From: Klebsiella sp. RHBSTW-00484
GTDB lineage: Bacteria; Pseudomonadota; Gammaproteobacteria; Enterobacterales; Enterobacteriaceae
NCBI RefSeq assembly: GCF_013705725.1
Contig: NZ_CP055481.1
Coordinates: forward strand, 3,720,001 to 3,784,000
DNA length: 64,000 bases
Direction of reading: 5' to 3'
In this document: positions 40,059 through 49,050 of the stretch, one piece after another
Numbering within the stretch: the first letter of the stretch is position 1
How the letters are laid out: every line of letters starts with the position of its first letter
Made by a program: the position numbers and the translations under genes
The notes under the pieces: generated by a model
What the model was told of the DNA's origin: nothing
The model's database searches: none
What the model saw: the letters and a program-made list of their open reading frames with translations, nothing else

Positions 40059-41477
40059 TCAGGCGTTTTTCAACATCCACTCAATTTCAGTTTCGGTAAT
40101 CAGACGCTCAAACTGCAGTAGTTCGTCATGTTTACAGGCGTGATAAACATGGCAGAAACGCTCGCCAAGCCGCTCGCGTAGATGATCGTTTTGCATAAAC
40201 TCCCACAGCGCATCGCTCTGGCGAATCGGGAACGGCAGGCCATCTTGCTCCAGACCGTTGCCTTCCACCTCTTCCTGTAGCGGCAGAGTGTTATCCAGAC
40301 CGTGCAAAATACCGGCAAAAATCGCCGCCATGACCAGATACGGGTTGGCATCCGCTCCGGCCACGCGATACTCCACGCGATGGTTATGGCGATCGCCGCA
40401 CGGAATACGCAGCGCCACCGTCCGGTTGTTATGCCCCCACGACGCCTGGGTCGGTACGTACATTCCCGGCTGGAAGCGGCGATACGAGTTCACGTTCGGC
40501 GCCAGCAGCGCCATCGAGGCCGGCATCAGGTCAATCATCCCGGCGAGCGCACGTTTTAACATCGCGGAATCTTCGCCATCAGCTTCCGCCAGCACGTTCT
40601 CGCCTTTGTTGTTCTGCATGCTGATATGGATATGCATCCCGCTACCGGCGTGCTCTTCATAGGGTTTCGCCATAAAAGTGGCGTGCATCTTATGCTTCTC
40701 GGCCATCAAACGCACGAGGCGTTTTAGCGCCAGCGCGTCATCGCAGGCGTCCAGCACGTTATCGGTATGATGCAGGTTGATTTCAAACTGACCAGGAGAG
40801 GCTTCCGCCACCGCGCCGTCGGCCGGGATCAGCTGAAGCTGGGCGATTTCATCAATATCGTTAAGGACATCGGCAAAGTGGTTGAGGTTATCAACGGAGT
40901 AAACCTGGCTCTGGGTATTGCGATCGCCAGTCCCCGGCGCGCACGGCGGCTGCAGGTAGCCTTCGGCATCGCGCTTGCGGTCAAGTAAATAGAACTCCAG
41001 CTCTACCGCTACCACGGGGAACAGTCCGCGCTGGCGCAGTTGCTGCCAGAGTCGGTTCAGAACGTTCCGCGGCTCAACGTCAAAGGGAGCGCCATCTTCA
41101 TCAACCATGGTCAACAGCACCTGACCGATATATTCCGGGTCCGCCGCCGACGGCGTTAAGGTACCCAGCACCGGCACGCAGGTGCAATCCGGCTCGCCCA
41201 TCTCCTGGCCGAGACCCGCTTCTTCCACCACGTTGCCAAGAATGTCCATCGCGAACACCGAAGCCGGGAAATAGCACCCTTTCTCCAGCTTACTCAGGCT
41301 GGAGACTGGAATACGCTTGCCGCGGAAACAGCCATTCAGGTCAGTCAACAGGACATCGACGTATTGCGTATTCGGGTAACGCTCGAGGTAGCGCCTCACT
41401 TCATGAGTGAATGCGCTTACCCGTCTCTCTTCCGACTGCTGAACAAAATTCTCAACTTCTACGATATTGGTTTCCAT
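40059..41477 (-). CDS. puuA: Glutamate-putrescine ligase PuuA
   Basis: A glutamine-synthetase-fold enzyme, 472 residues as in E. coli, that joins glutamate to putrescine with ATP, the first step of the Puu pathway. The metal/ATP motifs are EASPGQFEINLHHTDN, HAGSGMHIHIS and NPYLVMAAIFAG. It starts METNIVEVENFV and is divergent from puuD with PuuR operators between. Confidence 0.97.
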   Translation of the reverse strand: METNIVEVENFVQQSEERRVSAFTHEVRRYLERYPNTQYVDVLLTDLNGCFRGKRIPVSSLSKLEKGCYFPASVFAMDILGNVVEEAGLGQEMGEPDCTCVPVLGTLTPSAADPEYIGQVLLTMVDEDGAPFDVEPRNVLNRLWQQLRQRGLFPVVAVELEFYLLDRKRDAEGYLQPPCAPGTGDRNTQSQVYSVDNLNHFADVLNDIDEIAQLQLIPADGAVAEASPGQFEINLHHTDNVLDACDDALALKRLVRLMAEKHKMHATFMAKPYEEHAGSGMHIHISMQNNKGENVLAEADGEDSAMLKRALAGMIDLMPASMALLAPNVNSYRRFQPGMYVPTQASWGHNNRTVALRIPCGDRHNHRVEYRVAGADANPYLVMAAIFAGILHGLDNTLPLQEEVEGNGLEQDGLPFPIRQSDALWEFMQNDHLRERLGERFCHVYHACKHDELLQFERLITETEIEWMLKNA

Positions 41478-41522
41478 GATTCACCGCCGTTGTTTTAGTT
41501 TCGGACCCTGAAAAAGCACTGT

Positions 41523-41537
41523 TAAATATAATGTCCA
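41523..41537. promoter_or_regulatory. PuuR operator near puuA
   Basis: TAAATATAATGTCCA matches 12 of 15 bases of the PuuR box AAAATATAATGAACA. A further partial match (AAAATATTGAAC) lies at 41620-41631. Confidence 0.65.
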
Positions 41538-41690
41538 CCATTCGAATGTGTATGCAAACAAATTGTTTGTCAAATGTTAAATTAAGTTTGCAAAGGGCTA
41601 TTTCCACTGCTAGATTGAGAAAATATTGAACGAAATGGCCGTTTTACCCGCTAATCCGGTCATAATTTAGTCCACTTTGTGAGGGCGATC

Positions 41691-42497
41691 ATGGAAAATA
41701 TAATGTACAAGCCAGTTGTTGGCGTGGTGATGTGTCGGAACAGGCTTAAGGGTCACCAGACCCAAACTCTGCAAGAGAAGTATCTGAATGCGATTGTTCA
41801 CGCCGGAGGGTTACCCATTGCCCTGCCGCACGCGTTAGCGGAACCGGACCTGCTTTCTACGTTACTGCCTAAGCTGGATGGCATTTATTTGCCTGGCAGC
41901 CCGAGCAACGTGCAGCCGCACCATTATGGTGAAAACGGCGATGAGCCTGACGCCGATCCCGGGCGTGATCTTCTGAGCATGGCGCTGATCAACGCCGCGC
42001 TCGAAAGGCGCATCCCCATTTTCGCCATCTGCCGTGGGTTACAGGAACTGGTTGTCGCCACCGGCGGGACTCTGTATCGTCGTCTGTTCGAGCAGCCTGA
42101 ACTGCTTGAGCACCGCGAAGATCCTGAACTTCCTGTAGAACAGCAATATGCGCCCTCACATGAAGTCCAGGTTCAGGAAGGAGGTTTACTTTCTCAGTTA
42201 ATACCGGGCTGCAACACGTTTTGGGTCAACTCGTTACACGGACAGGGAGCAAAAACACTGGGTCCACGGTTGCGCGTGGAGGCGCGTTCTTCGGACGGGC
42301 TGGCGGAAGCGGTTAGCGTTTATGACCATCCTTTCGCTCTTGGCGTGCAGTGGCATCCTGAATGGAACAGTAGCGAATACGCCCTGTCGCGGATGTTGTT
42401 TGAAGGTTTTATCACCGCCTGTCAGAACTATGCCCAAAATAATTCGAGTTGCAGGAAGGCGGCAAGTGAGGGAATCCCCAGGAGCTTACTGGAGTAA
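41691..42497 (+). CDS. puuD: Gamma-glutamyl-GABA hydrolase PuuD, C-terminus altered by ERIC
   Basis: A class-I glutamine-amidotransferase-like hydrolase that frees GABA from gamma-glutamyl-GABA. The nucleophile cysteine is in FAICRGLQEL, and the His-x-Glu partner in LGVQWHPEWNSSEY. The ATG at 41691 (MENIMYKP) is chosen for GAGGGCG upstream and the E. coli form; an in-frame start 12 bp upstream exists. The body matches E. coli up to EGFITACQ, but the last ~20 codons (SSCRKAASEGIPRSLLE) are encoded by an ERIC repeat, giving 268 residues against 254. Confidence 0.94.
   Translation: MENIMYKPVVGVVMCRNRLKGHQTQTLQEKYLNAIVHAGGLPIALPHALAEPDLLSTLLPKLDGIYLPGSPSNVQPHHYGENGDEPDADPGRDLLSMALINAALERRIPIFAICRGLQELVVATGGTLYRRLFEQPELLEHREDPELPVEQQYAPSHEVQVQEGGLLSQLIPGCNTFWVNSLHGQGAKTLGPRLRVEARSSDGLAEAVSVYDHPFALGVQWHPEWNSSEYALSRMLFEGFITACQNYAQNNSSCRKAASEGIPRSLLE
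41695..41709. promoter_or_regulatory. PuuR operator inside the first codons of puuD
   Basis: AAAATATAATGTACA matches 14 of 15 bases of the PuuR box. It covers codons 2-7 of puuD (the ENIMYK region). Confidence 0.7.
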
Positions 42498-42557
42498 GTG
42501 ACTGGGGTGAGCGAGCAAAGCCAACGCACAAGCAACTTGAAGTATGACGGGTATATG
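42441..42557. repeat. ERIC (IRU) repeat
   Basis: An ERIC element of the full-length type. It contains GGAATCCCCAGGAGCTTACT, AGTAAGTGACTGGGGTGAGC and GCAACTTGAAGTATGACGGG in the standard order. It starts inside the puuD reading frame and supplies its stop, then runs to about 50 bp before puuR. Confidence 0.92.
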
Positions 42558-42605
42558 TCGCTGAAAAACAGCGACTCTGACCACTACCGTTAAGGAAATG
42601 CAAAT

Positions 42606-43163
42606 ATGAGCGATGACGGACTGGCGCCAGGGAAACGTTTGTCAGAGATCCGCCAGCAATTGGGTCTCTCACAGCGTCGTGCCGCCGAACTGTCTGGGTT
42701 AACACATAGTGCCATCAGCACCATAGAACAGGACAAAGTCAGTCCTGCCATCAGCACGCTGCAAAAGCTGCTGAAAGTCTATGGGCTGTCGCTCTCGGAA
42801 TTCTTTTCTGAACCAGAAAAACCGGCTGAACCGCAGGTGGTTATCAATCAGGACGATCTGATTGAAATCGGCAGTCAGGGGGTGTCGATGAAGCTGGTTC
42901 ATAATGGAAATCCGAACCGCACGCTGGCGATGATTTTTGAAACGTACCAGCCTGGAACCACAACCGGGGAGAGGATCAAGCATCAGGGCGAGGAGATAGG
43001 CACCATACTGGAGGGTGAAGTCGTGTTGACCATCAACGGTCAGGCGTATCACCTGGTGGCGGGGCAAAGCTATGCCATTAACACCGGCATACCACATAGC
43101 TTCAGCAACACCTCGGCAGGCATCTGTCGAATTATCAGTGCCCATACCCCCACCACATTCTGA
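42606..43163 (+). CDS. puuR: Putrescine-responsive repressor PuuR
   Basis: A 185-residue regulator with an N-terminal Cro/C1-type helix-turn-helix (LSQRRAAELSGLTHSAISTI, residues about 20-39) and a C-terminal cupin domain (GEEIGTILEGEVVLTINGQ). It represses the puu genes and is relieved by putrescine. It follows puuD in one direction; the ERIC repeat lies between and would be part of the mRNA. Confidence 0.96.
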   Translation: MSDDGLAPGKRLSEIRQQLGLSQRRAAELSGLTHSAISTIEQDKVSPAISTLQKLLKVYGLSLSEFFSEPEKPAEPQVVINQDDLIEIGSQGVSMKLVHNGNPNRTLAMIFETYQPGTTTGERIKHQGEEIGTILEGEVVLTINGQAYHLVAGQSYAINTGIPHSFSNTSAGICRIISAHTPTTF

Positions 43164-43169
43164 TTTTTT

Positions 43170-43193
43170 AGCCTGAGATTTTTCAGGCTTTCT
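43170..43193 (+). terminator. Terminator after puuR
   Basis: AGCCTGA/TCAGGCT stem followed by TTTCTT. It may reduce read-through from puuDR into puuCB. A second hairpin TGCCTG/CAGGCA lies near 43296-43311. Confidence 0.7.
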
Positions 43194-43405
43194 TCAGGCC
43201 TGCGCCGTCGGAGCTTAATTCCGGCGGCGCGAAGAAAACGCAGATCACCTTGCGCAATGCGGAAAGACTTATTCCGCTGGCCCCAGATAATTCATGCCTG
43301 TTAACAGGCATTTTAAACGGTACTCAACCCCGGGGACGTCCTGCGCCCTGAGGGTCTGAAATCACCACTTTTTAATTTTTCCGATTATGTCATTAAGGAG
43401 TCATG

Positions 43406-44893
43406 ATGGATTTTCACAACCTGGCTTACTGGCAACAAAAAGCACGCGAACTGACGATTGAGACGCGCTTATTTATTAACGGTGAATACAGCGCCGCCGC
43501 CGATAATAGCGTTTTTGAAACCAATGATCCTGCCGCGCAGCAAACGCTCGCCGAAGTGGCTCGCGGCAAAAAAGCTGACGTGGACCGTGCGGTGCAGGCC
43601 GCCCGCAGCGTATTCGAGAACGGCGACTGGTCGCAGGCGTCCCCTTCTCAACGCAAAGCCGTGCTAAATAAATTCGCCGATCTAATGGAAGCTCACCGTG
43701 AAGAGCTGGCGTTGCTGGAAACCCTGGATACCGGCAAACCGATTCGCCACAGCCTGCGCGATGATATTCCCGGCGCCGCCCGCGCGATTCGCTGGTACGC
43801 CGAAGCCATTGATAAAGTGTACGGCGAAGTCGCACCTACCGGTATCAACGAACTGGCGATGATCGTTCGCGAACCCATTGGCGTGATTGCGGCGGTAGTA
43901 CCGTGGAACTTCCCGCTGCTGCTGGCCTGCTGGAAGCTTGGCCCGGCTCTGGCCGCCGGAAACAGCGTGGTTCTCAAACCTTCCGAAAAATCCCCGCTTA
44001 CCGCTCTGCGTCTGGCGGGCCTGGCAAAAGAGGCCGGGCTGCCGGACGGGGTGCTCAACGTGGTGAGCGGTTTCGGCTATGAAGCCGGTCAGGCGCTGGC
44101 GCTGCATCCGGATGTTGAAGTCATCACTTTCACCGGCTCTACCCGCACCGGCAAGCAACTGCTGAAAGATGCAGGCGACAGCAATATGAAGCGCGTCTGG
44201 CTGGAGGCAGGCGGCAAAAGCGCCAATATCGTCTTTGCCGACTGTCCGGACCTGCAAAAAGCGGTCAATACCACCGCTGGCGGCATCTTCTATAACCAGG
44301 GCCAGGTCTGTATTGCCGGAACCCGTCTGCTACTCGAAGAGAGCATCGCCGATAAGTTTCTCGAGCTGTTAAAAGAGCAGGCAAAAGGCTGGCAGCCGGG
44401 CAACCCGCTCGACCCGAATACCACCATGGGCATGCTTATCGACAACAGCCACGCCGACAGCGTCCACAGCTTTATTCGCGCCGGGGAAGCGCACAGCACG
44501 CTGCTGCTGGACGGGCGCAAAAATCCATGGCCCGCAGCGGTCGGCCCGACCATTTTTGTCGACGTCGACCCCGCATCTCCTCTCAGTCAGGAAGAGATCT
44601 TCGGCCCGGTGCTGGTGGTGACCCGTTTTAAAACCGAAGAACAGGCCGTGAGTCTTGCTAACGACAGCCGCTACGGCCTCGGCGCGGCGGTCTGGACCCG
44701 CGATCTTTCCCGCGCCCATCGCGTCAGCCGCCGCCTGAAAGCCGGCTCCGTCTTCGTGAATAACTATAACGATGGCGATATGACCGTGCCTTTTGGCGGC
44801 TACAAGCAGAGCGGCAACGGACGCGATAAGTCCCTGCACGCAATGGAAAAATTCACCGAACTGAAAACTATCTGGATTGCCCTGGAGGCTTAA
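43406..44893 (+). CDS. puuC: Gamma-glutamyl-gamma-aminobutyraldehyde dehydrogenase PuuC
   Basis: An NAD(P)-dependent aldehyde dehydrogenase, 495 residues, that oxidises gamma-glutamyl-gamma-aminobutyraldehyde to gamma-glutamyl-GABA. The catalytic cysteine is in NQGQVCIAGTR, the general base glutamate in LEAGGKSANI, and the cofactor motif FTGSTRTGK is present. Two adjacent ATGs exist; the second (43406) is better spaced from AGGAG. puuB follows 2 bp after the stop. Confidence 0.96.
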   Translation: MDFHNLAYWQQKARELTIETRLFINGEYSAAADNSVFETNDPAAQQTLAEVARGKKADVDRAVQAARSVFENGDWSQASPSQRKAVLNKFADLMEAHREELALLETLDTGKPIRHSLRDDIPGAARAIRWYAEAIDKVYGEVAPTGINELAMIVREPIGVIAAVVPWNFPLLLACWKLGPALAAGNSVVLKPSEKSPLTALRLAGLAKEAGLPDGVLNVVSGFGYEAGQALALHPDVEVITFTGSTRTGKQLLKDAGDSNMKRVWLEAGGKSANIVFADCPDLQKAVNTTAGGIFYNQGQVCIAGTRLLLEESIADKFLELLKEQAKGWQPGNPLDPNTTMGMLIDNSHADSVHSFIRAGEAHSTLLLDGRKNPWPAAVGPTIFVDVDPASPLSQEEIFGPVLVVTRFKTEEQAVSLANDSRYGLGAAVWTRDLSRAHRVSRRLKAGSVFVNNYNDGDMTVPFGGYKQSGNGRDKSLHAMEKFTELKTIWIALEA

Positions 44894-44895
44894 TC

Positions 44896-46176
44896 ATGAC
44901 CGAACATACCACCAGCTATTACGCCGCCAGCGCCAATCGCTATGAACCGTTTCCAACGCTGGACGAATCGATAAGCTGCGACGTCTGCATCGTTGGCGGC
45001 GGCTATACCGGACTATCTTCAGCACTGCATTTAGCCGAAATGGGCTACGATGTGGTGCTGCTGGAAGGCGCGCGCATCGGCTTCGGCGCCAGCGGGCGCA
45101 ACGGCGGTCAATTGGTTAACTCCTACAGCCGCGATATCGACGTTATCGAGAAAACCTACGGTCCGGACGCGGCGAAAATGCTCGGCAGCATGATGTTTGA
45201 AGGCGGCGATATTATCCGCGAGCGCATCCAGCGCTATCAAATCCAGTGCGACTATCGCCCCGGCGGCCTGTTTGTCGCGCTGAATCATAAACAGCTGGAG
45301 ACGCTCGAAGAGCAGAAAGAGAACTGGGAGCGCTACGGCAATACACAACTGGAACTGCTAGATGCCAGCGCTATACGTAACGAAGTGGACAGCGATCGCT
45401 ACGCGGGCGCGCTGCTGGACCATAGCGGCGGCCATATCCATCCGCTGAATCTGGCGATCGGCGAAGCGAACGCTATTAGGCTGAACGGCGGCCGGGTTTA
45501 CGAGCAATCGCCGGTCACCCGTATTCAGCACACCAGCCCGGCGGTGGTGACCACCGAACGCGGTCAGGTTACCGCCCGCTACGTGATTGTCGCCGGTAAC
45601 GCCTATCTCGGCGATAAAGTCGAACCGGAACTGGCGAAGCGCAGCATGCCCTGCGGTACCCAGGTCGTCACTACCGCACCGCTGTCTGAGGATCTGGCTC
45701 GTTCGTTGATCCCGAAAAACTACTGCGTGGAAGATTGTAACTATCTGCTGGATTACTATCGTCTGACCGCCGATAACCGCCTGCTGTATGGCGGCGGCGT
45801 GGTGTACGGCGCACGCGACCCGGACGATGTTGAACGTATGATCATGCCGAAGCTGCTGAAAACCTTCCCACAGCTGCAAGGGGTGAAAATCGACTACCGC
45901 TGGACCGGCAACTTCCTGCTGACCCTCTCGCGGATGCCGCAGTTTGGTCGTCTCGATAACAATATCTACTATATGCAGGGCTACAGCGGCCACGGCGTCA
46001 CCTGTACCCACCTCGCCGGACGACTGATTTCAGAGCTGCTGCGCGGTGACGCCGAACGCTTTGACGCCTTCGCGAAGCTGCCGCACTACCCGTTCCCTGG
46101 GGGGCGTAGCCTGCGCATTCCGTTTACCGCGATGGGCGCGGCCTACTACAGCCTGCGCGACAGACTCGGCGTTTAA
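44896..46176 (+). CDS. puuB: Gamma-glutamylputrescine oxidoreductase PuuB
   Basis: An FAD-dependent amine oxidase of the DAO family, 426 residues. The dinucleotide-binding motif CIVGGGYTGLSSALHLAE is at residues about 28-45. It oxidises gamma-glutamylputrescine to the aldehyde used by PuuC and makes hydrogen peroxide. Its end overlaps the stop of the convergent dmlR by 4 bp. In E. coli puuE (a GABA aminotransferase) comes next; it is missing here. Confidence 0.96.
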   Translation: MTEHTTSYYAASANRYEPFPTLDESISCDVCIVGGGYTGLSSALHLAEMGYDVVLLEGARIGFGASGRNGGQLVNSYSRDIDVIEKTYGPDAAKMLGSMMFEGGDIIRERIQRYQIQCDYRPGGLFVALNHKQLETLEEQKENWERYGNTQLELLDASAIRNEVDSDRYAGALLDHSGGHIHPLNLAIGEANAIRLNGGRVYEQSPVTRIQHTSPAVVTTERGQVTARYVIVAGNAYLGDKVEPELAKRSMPCGTQVVTTAPLSEDLARSLIPKNYCVEDCNYLLDYYRLTADNRLLYGGGVVYGARDPDDVERMIMPKLLKTFPQLQGVKIDYRWTGNFLLTLSRMPQFGRLDNNIYYMQGYSGHGVTCTHLAGRLISELLRGDAERFDAFAKLPHYPFPGGRSLRIPFTAMGAAYYSLRDRLGV

Positions 46177-47117
46177 TCCCCTCGGCCGACGGGACCCGCC
46201 GTCGGCAATTTCACCTCGACGTACTGCTGCGGGAAGTAGTGACGCAAAAACTCCACGGTGGTGCGAATCTTCGCTGAGGTCGCCAGCCGCGACACATAGA
46301 CAGCCCAGATATTAGCGGGCTGATAGTACTCCGGCAGCAGGTGCACCAAATTCCCGCTGGCGATATTTTCACGCACATCCCACCAAGAACGCAGCGCGAT
46401 CCCCTGCCCGTCCAGGCACCATTGATGAACGATCTCGCCGTGGTTTGACGACAGCGGCCCGGTCACTTTAATCGCGTGTTCGCCCTCTTTACTGTGCAGT
46501 TGCCAAACGCCAAAGGGCCGGTCGCGCTCTTTAATCACCAGGCAAGGCAGCGCGGCGAGATCGCTAAGCTGTTTTGGTCGCGAATGACGGGCCACAAATT
46601 CCGGCGAGGCGCAGAGAATACGGTGGTTAGTCGCAAGCTGACGGGCAATCAGATTGGGGGCAATATCGTCGTCGACGCGAATATCCAGATCGACTCCCTC
46701 ATTGGCTAAATCCACCAGCCGGTCGGCGACGTCAAAACGGATCTCCAGCTGCGGATACCGGCGGGCCAGCTCGGACAGCGCCGGGGCGACAACCTGACGG
46801 CCAAAGCCGAAGCTGCTGATAATGCGCAGCGTCCCCTGCGGCACCTGCCGCACATCGGAGAGCTCATCCATCATCTGATCAACATCCTGCAAAATGCGCT
46901 GCCCCCATTCGTAAATGCGTTCGCCCTCCTCGGTAATGGCGACCCGCCGGGTGGTGCGATGCAATAGCTGAACATTGAGCGTCTGCTCCAGCAACGACAC
47001 CCGCTTGCTGACAAAAGCCGGAGAGACGCCCAGTTCTTCAGCGGCGGCGGCAAAACCGGCGCGGCGGGCGACCAGCATAAAGACGCGTAAATCGTTCAGC
47101 AGCGGCAGATTATTCAT
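46173..47117 (-). CDS. dmlR: LysR-family regulator DmlR-like
   Basis: A LysR regulator of 314 residues. The winged helix reads RVFMLVARRAGFAAAAEELG, then SPAFVSKRVSLLEQTLNVQL; the C-terminal inducer domain contains GQGIALRSWWDVRENIASG, as in E. coli DmlR (YeaT). It activates D-malate dehydrogenase in E. coli and is divergent from dmlA here too, with 103 bp between starts. An upstream ATG at 47138 would add seven residues. Confidence 0.88.
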   Translation of the reverse strand: MNNLPLLNDLRVFMLVARRAGFAAAAEELGVSPAFVSKRVSLLEQTLNVQLLHRTTRRVAITEEGERIYEWGQRILQDVDQMMDELSDVRQVPQGTLRIISSFGFGRQVVAPALSELARRYPQLEIRFDVADRLVDLANEGVDLDIRVDDDIAPNLIARQLATNHRILCASPEFVARHSRPKQLSDLAALPCLVIKERDRPFGVWQLHSKEGEHAIKVTGPLSSNHGEIVHQWCLDGQGIALRSWWDVRENIASGNLVHLLPEYYQPANIWAVYVSRLATSAKIRTTVEFLRHYFPQQYVEVKLPTAGPVGRGD

Positions 47118-47220
47118 GATTCGTGTTTTATGTTTCACCAGTTAACGGGATTAATTATGAATCAGTCAATTATAGGATAGAGGTGAAGTCAATTTCCCTT
47201 ACCGCAAACTGAGAACAACG

Positions 47221-48306
47221 ATGAATAAAACCTTACGTATTGCCGCCATCCCCGGCGATGGCATCGGAAAAGAAGTGCTGCCTGAGGGCGTTCGCGTACT
47301 GCAGGCCGCCTCTGAACGCTGGGGACTGGCGTTAAGCTTTGAGCATTTTGAGTGGGCCAGCTGCGATTACTATGCGCAACACGGCAAAATGATGCCCGAT
47401 GACTGGCACGCACAGTTGCAAGAGTTTGATGCTATCTACTTCGGCGCGGTCGGCTGGCCGGATATCGTGCCGGATCACATTTCGCTTTGGGGTTCGCTGC
47501 TGAAGTTCCGCCGCGAATTTGACCAGTACGTCAACCTGCGCCCGGTGCGCCTGTTTCCCGGCGTGCCCTGCCCGCTGGCGGGTAAGCAGCCGGGCGATAT
47601 CGATTTTTACGTGGTGCGCGAGAATACCGAAGGGGAGTATTCCGCCCTCGGCGGACATGTGAATCCGGGAACCGAGCATGAAGTGGTGATTCAGGAGTCG
47701 GTGTTTACCCGCCGCGGCGTTGACCGGATCCTGCGCTACGCCTTTGAGCTGGCGCAAAGCCGCCCGCGCAAAACGTTAACTTCAGCGACCAAATCCAACG
47801 GCCTTGCCATCAGTATGCCCTTTTGGGATGAACGCGTGGAAGCGATGGCGCAGCACTACCCAGAGGTGAAGTGGGATAAGCAGCATATTGATATTCTGTG
47901 CGCCCGCTTTGTGCTGCAGCCGGAGCGTTTTGATGTGGTGGTCGGCTCAAACCTGTTCGGCGATATCCTCTCCGATCTCGGCCCGGCCTGTACCGGCACC
48001 ATCGGTATTGCCCCGTCGGCGAATCTCAATCCGGATCGAACCTTCCCGTCGCTGTTTGAGGCGGTCCACGGTTCAGCGCCGGATATCTACGGCAAAAATA
48101 TCGCCAACCCTATCGCTACCATCTGGGCCGGGGCGATGATGCTCGATTTCCTCGGCAACGGGGATGAACGCTATCAGGCCGCTCATGACGGCATTCTGGC
48201 GGCGATTGAGCAGACCATCGCCAGCGGGCCGAAAACGCCGGATATGAAAGGCACCGCTTCCACCCAGCAGGTGGGCGAAGCGATTTGTCAGGCCATTGCC
48301 GGATAA
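47221..48306 (+). CDS. dmlA: D-malate dehydrogenase (decarboxylating)
   Basis: A beta-decarboxylating dehydrogenase of the isocitrate/isopropylmalate family, 361 residues. It oxidises D-malate to pyruvate and carbon dioxide with NAD; relatives also use L-tartrate. IPGDGIGKEVLPEGVRVL at the start, RENTEGEYSALGG, the catalytic lysine in SATKSNGLAIS and metal-binding aspartates in GSNLFGDILSDLG are visible. It is adjacent to dmlR. REP and an unusual hairpin array follow. Confidence 0.93.
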   Translation: MNKTLRIAAIPGDGIGKEVLPEGVRVLQAASERWGLALSFEHFEWASCDYYAQHGKMMPDDWHAQLQEFDAIYFGAVGWPDIVPDHISLWGSLLKFRREFDQYVNLRPVRLFPGVPCPLAGKQPGDIDFYVVRENTEGEYSALGGHVNPGTEHEVVIQESVFTRRGVDRILRYAFELAQSRPRKTLTSATKSNGLAISMPFWDERVEAMAQHYPEVKWDKQHIDILCARFVLQPERFDVVVGSNLFGDILSDLGPACTGTIGIAPSANLNPDRTFPSLFEAVHGSAPDIYGKNIANPIATIWAGAMMLDFLGNGDERYQAAHDGILAAIEQTIASGPKTPDMKGTASTQQVGEAICQAIAG

Positions 48307-48379
48307 AAGCCCGGACAGGTGCATTAAGCGCCACCTCCGGGAAGATTTTCATGCAGCAACTGAATCCCACTGAAACAGA
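48307..48379. repeat. REP element after dmlA
   Basis: GCCCGGACAGGTGCATTAAG then CGCCACCTCCGGGAAG (48308-48343), followed by about 35 bp of plain sequence. Confidence 0.7.
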
Positions 48380-48740
48380 AAAACTCACAGCGATGCCCAG
48401 GCCCCCGCTGAAATCGGCGAACCGGAGGTCCGAAGACAAGAGCTGGACGCCAGGGATGGCGGACAGAGGCGAATCGAGACATGGACAAAATTGCCCGGAG
48501 CAATTTTGAACAGCGCTTGCGCTGGCCCCGGAGGGGCGAGTCCCAGGGATGGGACGAGTAGTGTCGAGTTGAGCCGACCGCAGGCTGAGGACCGGGAGGT
48601 GAGCGCAGTGCGCAGCACCGATTTCTTTGCGGGACCGCGGGGATTGTAAAGGGGGAGACGGTTTTCTCCCCCTTTACCCGTTCACGTTCGACAGAAATAC
48701 ATTTTCTGCGGGATAGCGGTGAACGGAATCCATATACATT
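48380..48740. other. GC-rich array of short palindromes, no gene
   Basis: About 360 bp without a credible gene but full of perfect inverted repeats: AAAATTGC/GCAATTTT (48487-48507), CAGCGC/GCGCTG (48511-48524), GCCCC/GGGGC (48525-48537), GTCCC/GGGAC (48540-48555), and a 12-bp stem GTAAAGGGGGAG/CTCCCCCTTTAC (48646-48677). The last could end dmlA transcription. The rest looks like a structured extragenic element that I cannot assign to a known family. Confidence 0.5.
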
Positions 48741-48770
48741 CCCGGAGGCGGCGCTTGACGCGCCTGTCCG
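48741..48770. repeat. REP half left of IS110 copy 2
   Basis: TTCCCGGAGGCGGCGC...CGCCTGTCCG: the right half of the REP target, read inverted; the other half (CGGGCTACA) is at 50159-50167. Confidence 0.8.
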
Positions 48771-48786
48771 TATATGGACACCTCCC

Positions 48787-49050
48787 GTGATGCAAGCTAT
48801 TTTTTGTGTGAGTCACCAGGGTAAGTTGCGTTCGTATATCCGGCCTCTCTTTCGGTACCGTCGTACCCGGGCCATGATGTGTTCTGCTCACCTGCTTCCT
48901 TTCGGGCTATCGGCTTTGCTTCGCAGGGAGCCTTCGGACAGGCCGGATTTCTCAGGTGCTGGTCTTACCGGTTACTCATCACGCTAAATCGCTTCGCAAT
49001 CTCACGACAGGGTTACTGCTCTTTTTACTGCATGGCTCACGGGGCGTCGG
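48787..49050 (-). ncRNA. Candidate bridge/seek guide RNA of IS110 copy 2
   Basis: The counterpart of the copy 1 segment. Both target guides are conserved (complements at 48903-48909 and 48935-48942), as are the donor guides. Two base changes flank the second loop (GTGCGCAG to GTGAGCAG, CGAACGAG to CGAAAGAG) and leave the guides untouched. Confidence 0.65.

Noticed and set aside
46173..46176. Overlap of puuB and dmlR as a sequencing fault
   Set aside because: A 4-bp overlap of convergent stops is common and both proteins are full length.
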